Assembly (NCBI GenBank): GCA_002794775.1
Contig: NBAY01000071.1
Span: 62,001-126,000, forward strand
Origin: Porodaedalea pini
Lineage: Eukaryota; Basidiomycota; Agaricomycetes; Hymenochaetales; Hymenochaetaceae
DNA length: 64,000 nucleotides
Direction of reading: 5' to 3'
A program made the translations under genes and the position numbers. This document shows, one piece after another, positions 10,473 through 22,505 of the stretch (the stretch's first letter is position 1; each line of letters opens with the position of its first letter). Below the pieces are notes generated by a model. That model ran no database searches and was not told the origin of the DNA. It worked only from the letters and a program-made list of their open reading frames with translations.

Positions 10473-11310
10473 TTCCCCTCCCCGATCCTTCGGTGTTTTT
10501 TATTATTACATCCTTCGCCAAAAAAGACGGCCGCATTGAGGGTGCGCGCTAAAACACAACAGCGATCTGAGATCGAAAGATCGAAAGTTCCGCTCCACAG
10601 AGAAGCTGGCCGGCTACTGCGAAATGAATGCATTTGAGCTCAGGTTCAAACGATTGACCAACAGGAGAGTGGATCAACACACCTGCGAAGCTTCTGCAAA
10701 AGTAGGCGATGATTAGCCTTGCCCGTTAGGGAACTCGAAGAAAGTCAAACGTGGTTCGGATAGATTAATAGTGCGGATGAAGAATCGCGACATGCAGAGC
10801 TTTTGCAGGGAAGGACGGGAAGATGTTGATGATATCAAAACTTGAGACAGATTGGAATTGAAAAAGGTAAGTAAGCCAGAATTCCCAGTTGAGAGATTTT
10901 ATCTTGGGTGCTGAGAAGCGCTCGCGTTGGCGGACTGATGACGCCAGAACAAACATAGTTTGTCGATATGTCGCCTTGTAGATTACGCATAAAATCGTTA
11001 AAAAATACCGCTCCCCAACCTTCGCGAGGTGTCGCCATAGATATCGTGGAGCTTAGAATAAGCTGAACCGGAAGGAAAATTCGCTTGCGCGAACCGAGAT
11101 GATGATCGTGCTCAACAATGATGTTTTGAGGACTTCAACACATCGGCCGATGCAGATGATCCGGCCATGCTTGTCGACGAAGCTAAAGATCCTTTGAGCG
11201 CTAACCAATTGACAAAAATACGCGAGAGTTGATTGACAGCCAATGTTGAGGATATAACGATCATAGCTAGATAGATGCCCAAGAAAAGCTAACGCGCTTA
11301 CAATAAGTAG
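10473..11310. other. intergenic, no gene seen
   Basis: The 5' flank of the secreted-protein gene and the 3' flank of RAD17. The sequence is AT-richer than its surroundings. No open frame with coding character, repeat or RNA gene was recognised. Confidence 0.5.
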
Positions 11311-14008
11311 CTAGAACTCATCGATATCGTCATCCGGAAGCCAACTTTCGCCTTCGCTCTCGTCCTTTGGTTTCTTTCCACGAGGAACGTCCTCTTCTGC
11401 GGGCATCTCAAAATCATCCTCATCATTACCATCGGCGTCGAGCGTCGCCACTTTCAACGCACTTGACTGACTGAAGGCAAGAGTAGAGAACGCCGAGTGT
11501 GCGGGAGGGGCGTCGACACCTGGACATCGGAAAGATGAGTCGGACAAACACTAATAGCGATGCTCGTAAGCTTGCCTTGTAAACTTCCACAGGCGATACC
11601 TCGGGTCCGCATCTTCAGGACCGAACCCATCTCTAGTGCAATCTCTTCCTGCGACCATCGCGCGCTTCCAGAGTCCTGCAGCCAAGTCCAGACGTCCCCA
11701 AGTGCATCTTCGGCCTCACGCGTCTGCTTCAGGATGTCGAAGAACTCAGGCTTGTACATCTTCTGTCCACGCCGCGCGACCGGCGAAGGCAGCGAGTGCA
11801 GCGTCCCGAGCGTCAAGAGATGGAACTGATGTGGATTTGTTTGATACCACTGCAAGGAAGGAAATGCATCAGAAAACATGATATATTAAAATACGAGGTG
11901 GGAAAGTTTTACGAACATGTTCCCCTCCGCTCGAATCAATCCAACTGAGCCAATCACTCAACTCCCCACACTGATCCACATCATCGCAGAACTGCGAATA
12001 ATTCTGATGAATGTAAAGTGCGAACAGGCCGGTGTCGATGGGCGAGTCGGCGTATAAACTCTAAAAAAGGTGATATGAAATTTTGCAGAAAATCAGACTT
12101 CCTTTCATCACATCTTAGCAGGGGCGTTTTGCTGCTTACATCAACGTTCACTCTACTTGTTCGCCGATCGTGTTCAACGAACCACGGCGGTAGTGGCAGA
12201 GAATCTTTCAGACGCGCGTCTAACTCTTGCTCTCGGAGTTTGTCTTTTGCTGAGGCTGATGTGCTCGGTGGATCGCCCTTCCCTGCATCATCGTGATTAG
12301 ACAAGAAAGTCGCTCGAACGAGGTGCACGAACGTTTGTTATAGAGCACCCTTCCCATCAGATGGAAGAGGGCAAGCGCCTGTTCTCTTCTTGTGACTGCT
12401 TCCATGCTTCGAAGGACGCATTATTAGCAAAGTTAAACTCGACAAATTCAGCGAAGACATTCACAGTGCTCGAGCTCCCTTCTTCTTCCCTTTTACCGGC
12501 TTTCCATTCGAGTTCTCCAAGACGCAAGAAAATTGAAGCGCCATGACGGCACTGCGGATATCGCCATTGGACGTCTCGACTATGATGTTCAAGTCCTCCT
12601 TCGTTGGCCGTCTATTCTGGGGACGTCCGAATTGGCGTAGTGGCGAGATAACATCTCTTGTAGTGCTCGAAGCATAAGAGTTGGCGCTATGGGATTGAAC
12701 CTAGATTGAGGGGCGCCTCGTGAGCATTAGTGAATGTGCGAAGAGGATGTACAGTACATACGCGATTTGAGTGACGTATGGGCCATTACTGAGACTCGGG
12801 GGCAAGACAGTTCGAATGTCGATGGTATCCCGCGAAGACCAATAGCCGCCCCGCCTTGCGCGAGTCTTTCATCCCTCACGTCCCCCCGCGTGGACGCGTC
12901 GCTAATAATTATCACAAGCGGCATGCCTTGCGGAGTAGCCACAAAGGATTCCAGTGCGTCGTGAAAAGCCGCTTGTGTGGGCTGGTGCAGGATGTTTGGC
13001 AGATCCTCGAGGAGTACAACCTGCTTCCTCTCCTGCGACGAGCTGAGGGTCAGAGTCGATGAGGAGGCTGGAAAACGGGTCTGCGATGACGAGCTTGAGG
13101 AGGAAGGTTGACTGAGTCCGCCTAACAAGGGTCGACATGCCCCAGCCCGAGCGAGAAACGTCTCGAACTTCTGATTGAGACCTTCACGGTCTGGAACATT
13201 ATAAGTGGCTGCTGTTGACAACAGATCTGAATAGACATACCATAATCATCCCCTGAATAGCTCTCTTCTAGCGTGCTCCGCCACTCCGATATGTCGAAAC
13301 CCAGTTCTTTGGACAAGACGCGCACAGTAGTCGTTTTCGCGGTACCCGCAAGTCCCGTCAGCACAAGTATTCGCTGCACCATGATCAGGTTTGAACACGC
13401 TCATCCCAGGACGAATGCTTACACGGTACTTCTTCAGCTTGCCCGTTGGTCCCCCTTCGAATGCTTCTAGAAACCATCGTCGAACATCCTCCACTTTCCG
13501 CTTATGTACAGCCAACTCGGCCTGCAGCGAAAACTGAGAACTGATGCGTTGAGTAAAAGCTTTGAAACGCGAACCTCTGACCGCGGTTCATACGCGTCTA
13601 CCCAAAGGCGATCATCTGAAAAAATAAAGGGGAAAAGGAGTTTAACATGCTGAGTACACTCTAAACGTACGAGACCCCATACCTATTGGTGAAATTGCAG
13701 GCGGTGTCGCTTCGTCAAAGTTGTCCAGCAAGGAAATTATCTCCGGCTTTGGCTTCGCTTTAGCCTTTCCTTTGCCAGACAAATCAAAAGCAGGAGGCCT
13801 TCCAACCTAATTTCTAGCAAACTATCAGTCAACGATGAAGACAAATAGTAACGAAGCTCAACAGAACTGAAAGCAATGGCTTGAATGACTTTTGCTTGGC
13901 GCCCGCTTTGCTCGAGTGTAAGTCGGCCCTTCCGGGTTTCGTCTTTGACAGCTGGCTCAAAGTCGAAGAGGAGGAACGTGCTGCATTTCTTGACTGTTTG
14001 GGAGGCAT
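11311..14008 (-). CDS. RAD17: checkpoint clamp-loader subunit RAD17 (apparent frameshift)
   Basis: Multi-exon gene starting MPPKQSRNAARSSSS at 14008. Exons that could be fixed are 13806-13683, 13615-13575 (DRLWVDAYEPRSE), 13521-13423 (AELAVHKRKVEDVRRW), 13373-13241 (Walker A in LVLTGLAGTAKTTT), 13190-12762 (with VVLLEDLPN, Walker-B-like) and one from 12716 (FNPIAPTLM). These are RAD17 signatures. RAD17 replaces RFC1 in the clamp loader that places the 9-1-1 clamp on damaged DNA. Later blocks (NGDIRSAVMALQFSC, REQALALFHLMGRVLYNKR) and an acidic tail (WLPDDDIDEF) follow. Between FNPIAPTLM and NGDIRSAVMALQF the frame shifts by one base near 12610-12650 with no usable intron. This is either a sequence error or a lesion. 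Confidence 0.85.
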
Positions 14009-14607
14009 CTCGTAGCAAGAACAATTTTTCGTGTACTGTACTTGAAAGCAAGTTGGGCGCCGGATGTGGCTCAAGTCAAAATCACTAGTCACGTTCGCGC
14101 GTTGCCGACGCGTCGCTTTAGACGCATGCCATTTGTCTTCCGCATGATGACCATCATCAGTGGTCCATCATTGTAACTGGCAGAAAAAGCTCTGACTGCC
14201 AGGCTGTCTCTAAATACACTGATTTACTCTGGCGAGGCTCTGATGTCAATTCATCCTGCCGATCAATGAAGCATCAACATCTGCTCTGTCAGTCTAATTA
14301 TGCTACATATGACTTTTGTCTGCACTCACGAAATCGCTGCATTTTGAGTTTTTCCACAGATGAATCCTATTAGTATTGCCAGCCCTCATCTACGACCGCA
14401 TCGTGCTTCAAAGACTGATTGGAAATTAGATGTACAGATAATTTCTTTCAGTCTCGAACTCGTCTAGCTGTAGAAGTCATCTACATAGTGAGAGATCCTG
14501 GGAGCGATGTTTTCCACCAGAAATCGCAAATGCTCCTGGAGTAAAAAGATAGAGCGGCGCTCAAGTTTAACCGTGCGTGTGCTCTGTACGGTTCAGTGTG
14601 TATACAA
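14009..14607. other. intergenic, RAD17 5' flank
   Basis: No coding frame or repeat was recognised. It lies between the RAD17 start and the decayed decarboxylase fragment. Confidence 0.45.
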
Positions 14608-15363
14608 TGACGACCTGTAACAATGTTTGCAGACTATTTACAGATTTTCAGGACTGGTTCATTTGCCTTCGTTCCATATTGTGAGTGTCCGTCGCGGCTT
14701 TATCTTCCATTGTAATTCTTTAAAGTGCTGATCTATTTTTCCCTTGTCGCGGATTAGCTACAAAGGATATGCAAGTGGATGTCTACAACGTAAAGATCGT
14801 CAAGAAGCGTTCGCTCGAGGCGTAGTATATGGCTCGACCTAGCCGAAACTCGTGCCATTCTACCTACGTATACCGCACATCTTCACAGCTGCACATCGAT
14901 CACATGCTGTTCTCGCGCCGACTATTCAGCTCTCCGCAGGCGGAGCGATGCTGTTGCTTAGCGGCAGCAAGACCTTCTACGATACGGACCTCACACAATG
15001 GGTGATCTTATCACGGGGAATGTACGTAAGTAACGGATATACTAGTAGCAGTTCCGCCGTTTCTGGCCATGAAACTCCTTGATGTGCCGGACGAGGTCTT
15101 CAGAGAAGGGTTCTATGCTTGACGTTACGGTGTGTTGTGGCCCGTTCCCTACTTCCGTGACTGACCCGATCAGCATGGCGAACGTGAAGGAGGAGCATGG
15201 GGAGGTGGGTGGGGTGAGGCTTGTATACGATGTATACGAGGATAGCGACAGTCCGAATGGCTCTCCGAACCATCGGACGTATTCCCGGCACGACTTATGC
15301 AATACGATGTCGCGGGAGGCAAGGGGTAGGCTCAAATCTTTGATGCTTTTTACGCCGAGATGA
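14608..15363 (+). pseudogene. decayed 3' fragment of the PLP-dependent decarboxylase
   Basis: The sequence parallels the last two exons of the gene at 17238-20764. It starts in the exon-8 equivalent (TTCAGGACTGG matches TTCCAGGACGAGTGG), keeps an intron-like spacer ending GATTAG, then reads VDVYNVKIVKKRSLEA against VDVSNVKIVKKRSLDA in the parent. The frame is broken by TAG and indels. The final block (15079-15363) reads LDVTVCCGPFPTSVTDPISM and YSRHDLCNTMS, clearly matching the parent's C-terminus. Keeping the intron shows DNA-level duplication rather than retrocopying. It lies upstream of, and on the same strand as, the full gene. Confidence 0.85.
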
Positions 15364-15716
15364 GCTGTGGTAAGACTTTTGCGCGAACAAATCATCATAT
15401 ATGTACAGCAAGTAAATAAGAAAGTGAAGAAAAATTCGTCAACGCAAATCACCGTCTATGCATGCAGCAGTAGACAGATCATTCTCCCGCAGAATATATA
15501 ATGTTTGTTACCTTTGAGTCCGGGTCAGCTACGCAGCAATACTATTAATGTTAATACAGTGCAATATTAATGTGTTGCTCAAACTCGGTGTATTGGATGA
15601 TCAGCGTGACCACCTGTGACGTCATAATTAGACTTGGGATTTCGTCTCAGAACGTAAGGCGTATCTAGACTCGGGTCTCATACTTGACTCTCAACCATAT
15701 CCTCAAGCTAAAAAGC

Positions 15717-16007
15717 ATGTCTAACACCGGATTCTCTACATCTTCTGGTATCGGGGGTGGTGACCCTGGCCGTGACTACAACCCAACTTCCACCGATCGC
15801 GACCAGCAACCTGCAGGCGACGCTGGCAACTTTGGTGGCGGCATCGGTGACCGCACTCAAGGTGCAGGGAAGTTTAGAGTTGGAGATGTGCAGGATCTAA
15901 GCACCGGAGACCAGTATGGAAGCAGTGGCGGTTATCTTCCGAAGAGCGTGGACAGCGAGCAAGGAGGTCGGCCGACGGATAACTTGGAAAAGACTGGGTC
16001 GAAATAG
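15717..16007 (+). CDS. small Gly/Asp-rich disordered protein, unknown
   Basis: An open frame of 96 aa starting MSNTGFSTSSGIGGGDPGRD. It is rich in Gly, Asp, Thr and Gln with no hydrophobic core and ends DNLEKTGSK. An in-frame ATG at 15684 would add 11 residues; the MSNTGFS start looks more natural. The low-complexity soluble composition resembles stress-related or CsbD/hydrophilin-like small fungal proteins, but no domain is recognised. Confidence 0.55.
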   Translation: MSNTGFSTSSGIGGGDPGRDYNPTSTDRDQQPAGDAGNFGGGIGDRTQGAGKFRVGDVQDLSTGDQYGSSGGYLPKSVDSEQGGRPTDNLEKTGSK

Positions 16008-17237
16008 TACGTCCTCCTTCCCTTGCTTGTCCTTCCCTTCTGATATATTCGCCTTATAGGTATAGTCTGGATCTCGAGGCGATATTTTTGACCTGACCCT
16101 GCAATGAAGCTGTATTGGTACGACTCGTTCATGCTAACATTGAGCTCCGTCTAACCGTCTATTCTCTGCGTGAAACAGAAATGTATAGTATAAACATTAG
16201 GTATCTGTATCAACAAACAAAATACTGGAGTACCGATTATGCCAGCAACTTATTTTGCACGACGACATCCAGACATCCATAGTATATGGTATGACTTCCC
16301 TGCAGGTTTCAATTCATCAGGATAATCTGAAGGGAAGATTCACCCACGTTGTCTGTATGTCTGGAGATGTTTCTCCACCCGCAGATTCAATGATGACCTG
16401 CATTTAGTTGGCAAGGCGCATTTCCTTTACTCCCGATGAATTAACCACCTTTCTTAAACCATGCCCCTACCAATCGCCGCAGCTTGAGTAAGTTTGAGAA
16501 GCTTCTCTCAGCCACATACTCGAGGTCTTTTACCTATAGTGATTTTCGCCACTGGTCCCAGCAACCGCCTGCAACAGTACAAGACGCGTGTAGCGGGGAA
16601 GCTTTATTACGTCCGTCCTTCGGCGTTAACTCGAAAGCAAAATATATCTCCTCCATGCACCTCGCGTAGATCGCGTGAGAACTCAGAACCACGGTAAAAG
16701 TCTTAGTCGGGTCTTCAGTTTCTAGGGTGAGTCGATTTCTGGCAATCCATTCCACCTAGATTGCGCTGAATATCCACTTACTCTCTTCCAAGACTTCTCA
16801 TCAGGTATAGACAGACATCTTGTGATATTATTTCGCATCGTTCCTCGGATCCAACATGATATAGGGCGTTATCGGTACCACCGTAATCCTTGCTGCAGTT
16901 GCTTCGTGCTCTCGATAACAGGGTATGTGCTTCTTAGCTTGACTTTCGTCTTGGAAGATACTCAACGAGGCAAAGCCCCATTTGCCTCATCTCGGTTTGA
17001 GGTACAAAGCACATTCGAGTTTTCCACTTCTTGCATGGAAGGTTGAGGATTTCTCTCACATTACCGAATGGATTAGTGGAGGCAGCGTCCAGCGTGATCG
17101 TACAGTATACTGACGTCATAGTTCTGTCCTCGTTCTTAAGGACGTTGCCCTACATTTCAAAGCTTTACTCTTCAAAGTTTTACCCTTGAAACTCGGCTGA
17201 AAAATCTAGTTCTCCATCTCTACGCTAAGGAAACACC
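16008..17237. other. intergenic, decarboxylase promoter side
   Basis: About 1.2 kb with only short frames lacking coding character. No repeats or RNA genes were recognised. The last part is presumably the promoter of the decarboxylase, but no convincing TATA box was found near the ATG. Confidence 0.45.
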
Positions 17238-20200
17238 ATGAATCCGCTCGGAACACCTATCTTTCGGATCCCTTCAGACGACGACCATGATCGCGTCTCT
17301 GCTCTGTTCTTGGGCCCAAAGGCCGAGAATCATGAGTTGCTGCGGCAGTGTTTCGACCTTATCGTGTCGAAACAGTACGAAGGTAGACAGGCGTACTTTC
17401 CCGGTGATCCTGTATGTTTCACTACGCTCCTCTCACGCCCTTCTATGCGTTCAGTGTATTTCTGACTCTGGTTCTACCTACCCTAGGCTTTCATCACAGA
17501 GAGCTTGCAGGCACAGCCTGCCTATACGGCGAAGGTACAAGAAATCCAAGACAAGCTGGAAGTTCTTCTGAAGAACTTGAATCAATGGTCCATCCCGTTC
17601 TACTCGCCGCGCTACAGTGCGCACATGTGCGTCGACCAGAGTCTTCCTGCTATCCTTGGATATCTCGCAACCATGTTTTACAACCCGAACAACGTGGCTT
17701 TTGAGGGAGGCCCTTACACTACGCAGATTGAACTCATCGTGGGGCGCCAGATGTGCGAGATGATGGGGTACAGTACCGATAAAGATTCGACTGACTCTCC
17801 TGTAGCTTGGGGTCATATCGCGTGCGACGGGACTATGGCCAACATCGAGTCGATCTGGTGAGACGCAGACGACTTCTCTTGCTTAAATCCTTGCTGATGC
17901 ACAACATTGTAATCCCTATTTTCTTGATGATCACTAGGGCCTGTAAGTAAATTTTTTGTCTTTCGCTTTTTGGATTATACAACTGAGCATTTTTTGGTCA
18001 TAGCTCGCAATCTGAAGTTCTATCCTTTCTCGCTTCGCGACGCTATGGCTGAAAAGAAACCATTGGAATTTATCTCCGACACGTTCAATATCGAGACGTG
18101 CACGGGCACCACCAAACTCCTAAAGGAGTGCACGATCTGGGAGCTACTCAATCTGAAGGTGTCGACCGTGGTCGAAATTCCGGACAGACTATACAAGCAA
18201 TATCAGATTTCCTCCACTTTCCTTGACTCTGTGATGAAAGACTATCTCATTCAGACCATCGGCAAGGACGTTCTGATGGCGAGGTGGGGTATCAACGATC
18301 AGCCCACCATCGTCGTGCCGAGCACGAAGCACTACTCTTGGCCGAAGGGCGCTGGTATGTTTGTGATTTTGCTCTGGTACAGAGTACATTTCTTATAATG
18401 CATTCTTTCCTTGTATAACCTATAGCTTTAGCAGGAATAGGATCAGACAACGTAATCAACATCGACATCGACCGCAACGCACGCATGGACACGGATAAGC
18501 TGCGAGACTACCTTATCGACTGCGCCGAGAAGGAGCAAGCAGTCTACGAAGTCGTCGCTGTCATTGGTACCACTGAAGAAGGCGCTGTCGACCGTCTCGA
18601 GGACATTATACAGATTCGCGACGACCTCAAGCAGCGGGGACTTTCGTTCGTCATCCATGCGGATGCTGCTTGGGGCGGTTATTTTGCGTCGATGCTGCCT
18701 CCGCTGGGCCAACCGCGCTCGGACCCGGACTTCGTGCCCCATGTTGGCTTGCGCGCGGACACTGCAACACATCTCCGAAGCCTAAAATATGCTGACTGCA
18801 TCACGATCGACCCACATAAGGCAGGATACGTTCCCTACCCTGCGGGAGGCCTCTGCTATAAGGATGGACGCATGCGGTACTTGCTCACCTGGACGGCGCC
18901 TTACATTGATCAGGGCAATACAGGTGAGAACATCGGTGTATACGGCGTAGAGGGAAGGTACGTTGACTAGTTCTCTGTTTCGCGTTTCCAACATTAACTG
19001 AGCCATTCATTCTCGCTAGTAAACCAGGGGCGGCGGCAGCAGCCGTATACCTCGCGCATCAAGTTATAGGCACTGGATATAATGGTTATGGTACACTGCT
19101 TGGGGAAGCCTCCTTTACGTGCCGCAGAGTGAGTTATGGTTTGAACTTAGTTCGGTCAAGTCCATGCGCATTAACGTTACAATAAAGTTTTCTAGTCATT
19201 GGGCGGCGATGTCGGACAATAGTTCGTCCTTCATTGTCGTTCCTCTCAATCGTCTTCCATCCGAGATCGAACCTCAATCAGGTTTGAGCACGCTTGACGA
19301 CGAAAAGAAGTTCATCCGCGAGCGTATTTTGGACGTTGAGAATTCTAACCTGGTCCAGGATGAGGATGCGATGAAGTTGCTCAATCAGCTAGGATCCGAC
19401 CTCAACATCAATGCGTTTGCCTGCAACTTCCGATACAGCGACGGGACGATCAACAAGGATATCGAAGAAGCCAACTGGCTCAATCGCCAGATTTTCGAGC
19501 GCTTGTCCGTGACGTCTCCTGACGAGGATCCGAGGGCGATCCCGTTCTATCTCACCTCCACCGTGTTCGCCCAGAGCGACTACGGTGTGTGCGCTGATGA
19601 TATCAAGAGAAGGCTTGGTCTGGAGGGCAAGCAGGACCTTTTTGTCTTGCGCAATGTCGTTATGTCGCCCTTTTCCACGACGCATCAGTTCGTGCGCGAG
19701 ATGGCTAATGTTTTCCAGTCAGTTCTGGAGGAAGAGGTGGAGGTAATTTTATTTTTTAATTCTCTTTCAGTTTTATGGCCGTATTGACTGTTTGTGTTAT
19801 ACGTTTCAGAATGTTCGCAGACGCAACGAAGAGAAGCCGGGTACGCATACGTTCCTGATGCAAGGAACCGATGAGCTGTTCCTTGTTCACCTTCCCTCGT
19901 TCCATATGGCAAGCGGTCGGCGCCAGATTATCCTTTCCGTCAATATCTCTGAGGATGACATGACGAAGTACACTAACGCCAAGAAGTCCAACCCTCTCAC
20001 TCGTGCGGTCCTTCAAAACGTTGATCCGATGCTTCTTGACGACGTCGTGGACGGAAAGGCCTTTAAAGCGTTTATAATATTCCAGGACGAGTGGGTTACA
20101 CTCCTATTTTGCAATTAACTATTTAAATTGAGTTTTCTTTTCCTTGTTATAGGCCCGCTCAGGACATGCGCGTAGACGTCTCCAATGTGAAGATCGTTAA

Positions 20201-20764
20201 GAAGCGCTCGCTTGACGCGGAGGACTTTGACTCGAGCTACCCAGAGCTGATGCCGTTCTACCTGTACGGCACTCCCGCGCAGCCGCACATCGACCACATG
20301 TTGCTCCTCGCGCCGAACATCCAGCTGTCCGCAGGGGACGTGCAGCTCTCGCTCAACGGCGGCAAGACGCTCTCCGAGGCGGACCTCGCGCAGGGGGTGA
20401 TTGCCGTCGCGAAGGGCCTGCACGAGCGCTCGATGCAGCCGTTCCCGGTGATGAAGCCGTTCGACGTGCCCGAGGGGTTCTTCTTCGCGAAGGGTGCACG
20501 ATGGACGTGACGGTGTATAGGGATCCGTTCCCCGCGTCGACGACGGACCCGATCGGCATGGAGGAGGTGAAGGAGGTGCTGGGCGAGGGCAGCGTGACGC
20601 TTGTGGGCGACGTGTATGTGGATAGCGGCAGGCTGAATGGGGAGGGCGAGATACCGGAGCGCCGCGCGTACTCGAGGCACGATCTGTGCAACTCGATGTC
20701 GCAGCAGACAAAGGAAGGATGGGTCAAGGCGGTTGACGCGCTGCACGCCGAGTTGAACAACTAG
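17238..20764 (+). CDS. PLP-dependent (group II) decarboxylase-like protein, about 996 aa, with 5-nt microexon
   Basis: Nine exons are inferred: 17238-17411, 17487-17857, 17938-17942, 18004-18354, 18426-18957, 19020-19128, 19188-19742, 19810-20090, 20153-20764. Group II decarboxylase marks are SPRYSAHM near the N-terminus, VPSTKHYSWPKGA, the cofactor-stacking HADAAWGGYF, and ITIDPHKAGY, whose Lys should carry pyridoxal phosphate. A C-terminal half of about 450 aa with no recognised fold follows the catalytic domain, much longer than ordinary glutamate or tyrosine decarboxylases. Exon 3 is only 5 nt (GGCCT) and is needed to read IWASRNLKFYP. In the last exon the frame shifts by one base near 20490-20505 (...FFFAKGA then MDVTVYRDPFP). 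The substrate is unknown. Confidence 0.85.
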
Positions 20765-22505
20765 TTGAATACCTACATATAAGAGATGCATGTACAATAA
20801 AGTAAGGGATGAAGAAAGACATTGACTGCCGCGCATCGGCACGTGCTGGCGACACGTCCATAACGCGCATTATTCAGCCGAAGCATTATCATGTTTTTTT
20901 TTTCTTGGTTCTCTTCATACGCGAGTGCCAGGGCTCAGTCACACATATGAAGTAAAGCATAGAAAATTGGGCATTCATTCCTCAATTACACCATGACAAA
21001 CACCTCACTTACTTCCAATCATCGATCTCACCATTTCTCTTCACTCTGCCCTCCAAGCAATACAGACAACGCCAAAGAAATAAAATGAAGGGCAACACTA
21101 GTACTGCCATAATTTGTGGAGGGGTATACGGCAAACGAACTTTGAAAATAGTTTTTTTTTTTTAAAAAAGAAGAGAAGAGAAAACAGAAAGCTCTAAGCG
21201 GAAGCGGAAGGGAAGGGGAAGCAGGCTTCGCAGCTGTAGCATTCAACTCTCCGTGTCTCTTTATCTCTCTGTCCCTAGGCCTGTCTTTTCCCGAGTCTCT
21301 GCTAGGAGTATGGAAAGACGGCGGTTATGCGAAATAGGGATAAAGGGATGAGGAAATGGAGAAAGACGAAGGGGGGCCCGGGAGAGAGAAATAGAAGGAA
21401 GTACGTATGCTAGAGGCCTAGGGATGGAAAGCGGTAGAATCAAGTCGAGCTCAGGAAAAGGGGGTCAATGTTAATATTCAGGGAAATAAAGGAGGAAACA
21501 TCACAGGCGCAAGCGCAAGCTCTCCGCGATTCGTATTTCCATTCGCAACAAAATTTAAAGGAAAAAAAAAAAAAAAAAAAAAAAAAAACGAAACTTCTAA
21601 TTTCATTCGTATCTCCACGCACATACCTCATAATCGACGACGCGAGGGAAGATGCGGATGATGCGAGAAACGCAGTGAACGGAAGTAAAAATTTAAAAAA
21701 AGGAAACAAACGAGTGTGGTGGTGTCTGCGCTGCGCTACGTTGCACTGCACGAGACAGATAGATCGTAGACGGACAGGCAAGACAGGCAGACGATATCAA
21801 TCTTGAGGATGGTAAAAGAACGGCTTCGGGGTCGGCATTCCGTGGTAGTATGTATTTTTATGTGTATGCAAAAGAAAGAAAAAAAACAAAAAGGAAAGAA
21901 AGCAACTATTGCACACCGGCGGTGTGTCGGGAAGCACAGCAACGAACAGCATACAGCCACTGGGCACGAGCACGGGTTGTCTCCCGAATTCCAAGGTGTA
22001 ACGAGATATGTAAAAACGATAAAGCTAAAGCTAAAGGAAGATAGCAAGTAGGGAATTGAGAAAGACAAAGAAAAAAGGCGGGGAATAGTCCGTGCGACTG
22101 CCCCGCAGGGGCGGCCACCAGGGTGTATGGAGGCGGCTGTGAAACAGAAATGTAGGTAGGGGATATGGATTAAGAACGAGCTCGACATACTACCTAGGGT
22201 CCGTAACGTTGAAAGAAGGATAGGGATAAATACAGCTTTAAGCGGTTCGGTTCCGGAGAGTGCTTCACGACGACAACGGCGAGGATAGAAGTGCAAAAGG
22301 GGGGGAAGGCGAGGCGAGGGAGCGGCTGAGTGCAATAGCACAACGACGACAGATGCGAGCGACGAAAAGGGAAGAGAGAAAGGCGGAGAAATAACAACAC
22401 AGCTCTGTAAGGAGTCCATCCACTATCCGCACGTAGGGGCATTAGACAATCACATTAAGGGGACATCTGCGTTTGGCGTACCATCCACACCAATCCACAC
22501 TACGC
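20765..22505. other. intergenic, purine-rich, no gene seen
   Basis: Shared 3' flank of the convergent decarboxylase and copper radical oxidase genes. It is strongly purine-rich on the plus strand, with many AGGAAAG-type runs. Open frames here are composition artefacts. Confidence 0.5.
21562..21588. repeat. A27 homopolymer
   Basis: An uninterrupted run of 27 A in intergenic DNA. No LINE or SINE body ends here, so it looks like a simple repeat rather than a retrotransposon tail. Confidence 0.85.

Noticed and set aside
13200..13240. Start of a separate minus-strand gene at the ATG near 13221 (before VPDREGLNQKF)
   Set aside because: The sequence is the tail of a RAD17 intron; splicing at CAG/ACCGTGAAGG joins the flanking RAD17 exons in frame.
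21562..21588. Poly(A) tail of a retrotransposed LINE or SINE
   Set aside because: No element body or target duplication is visible beside the A-run.
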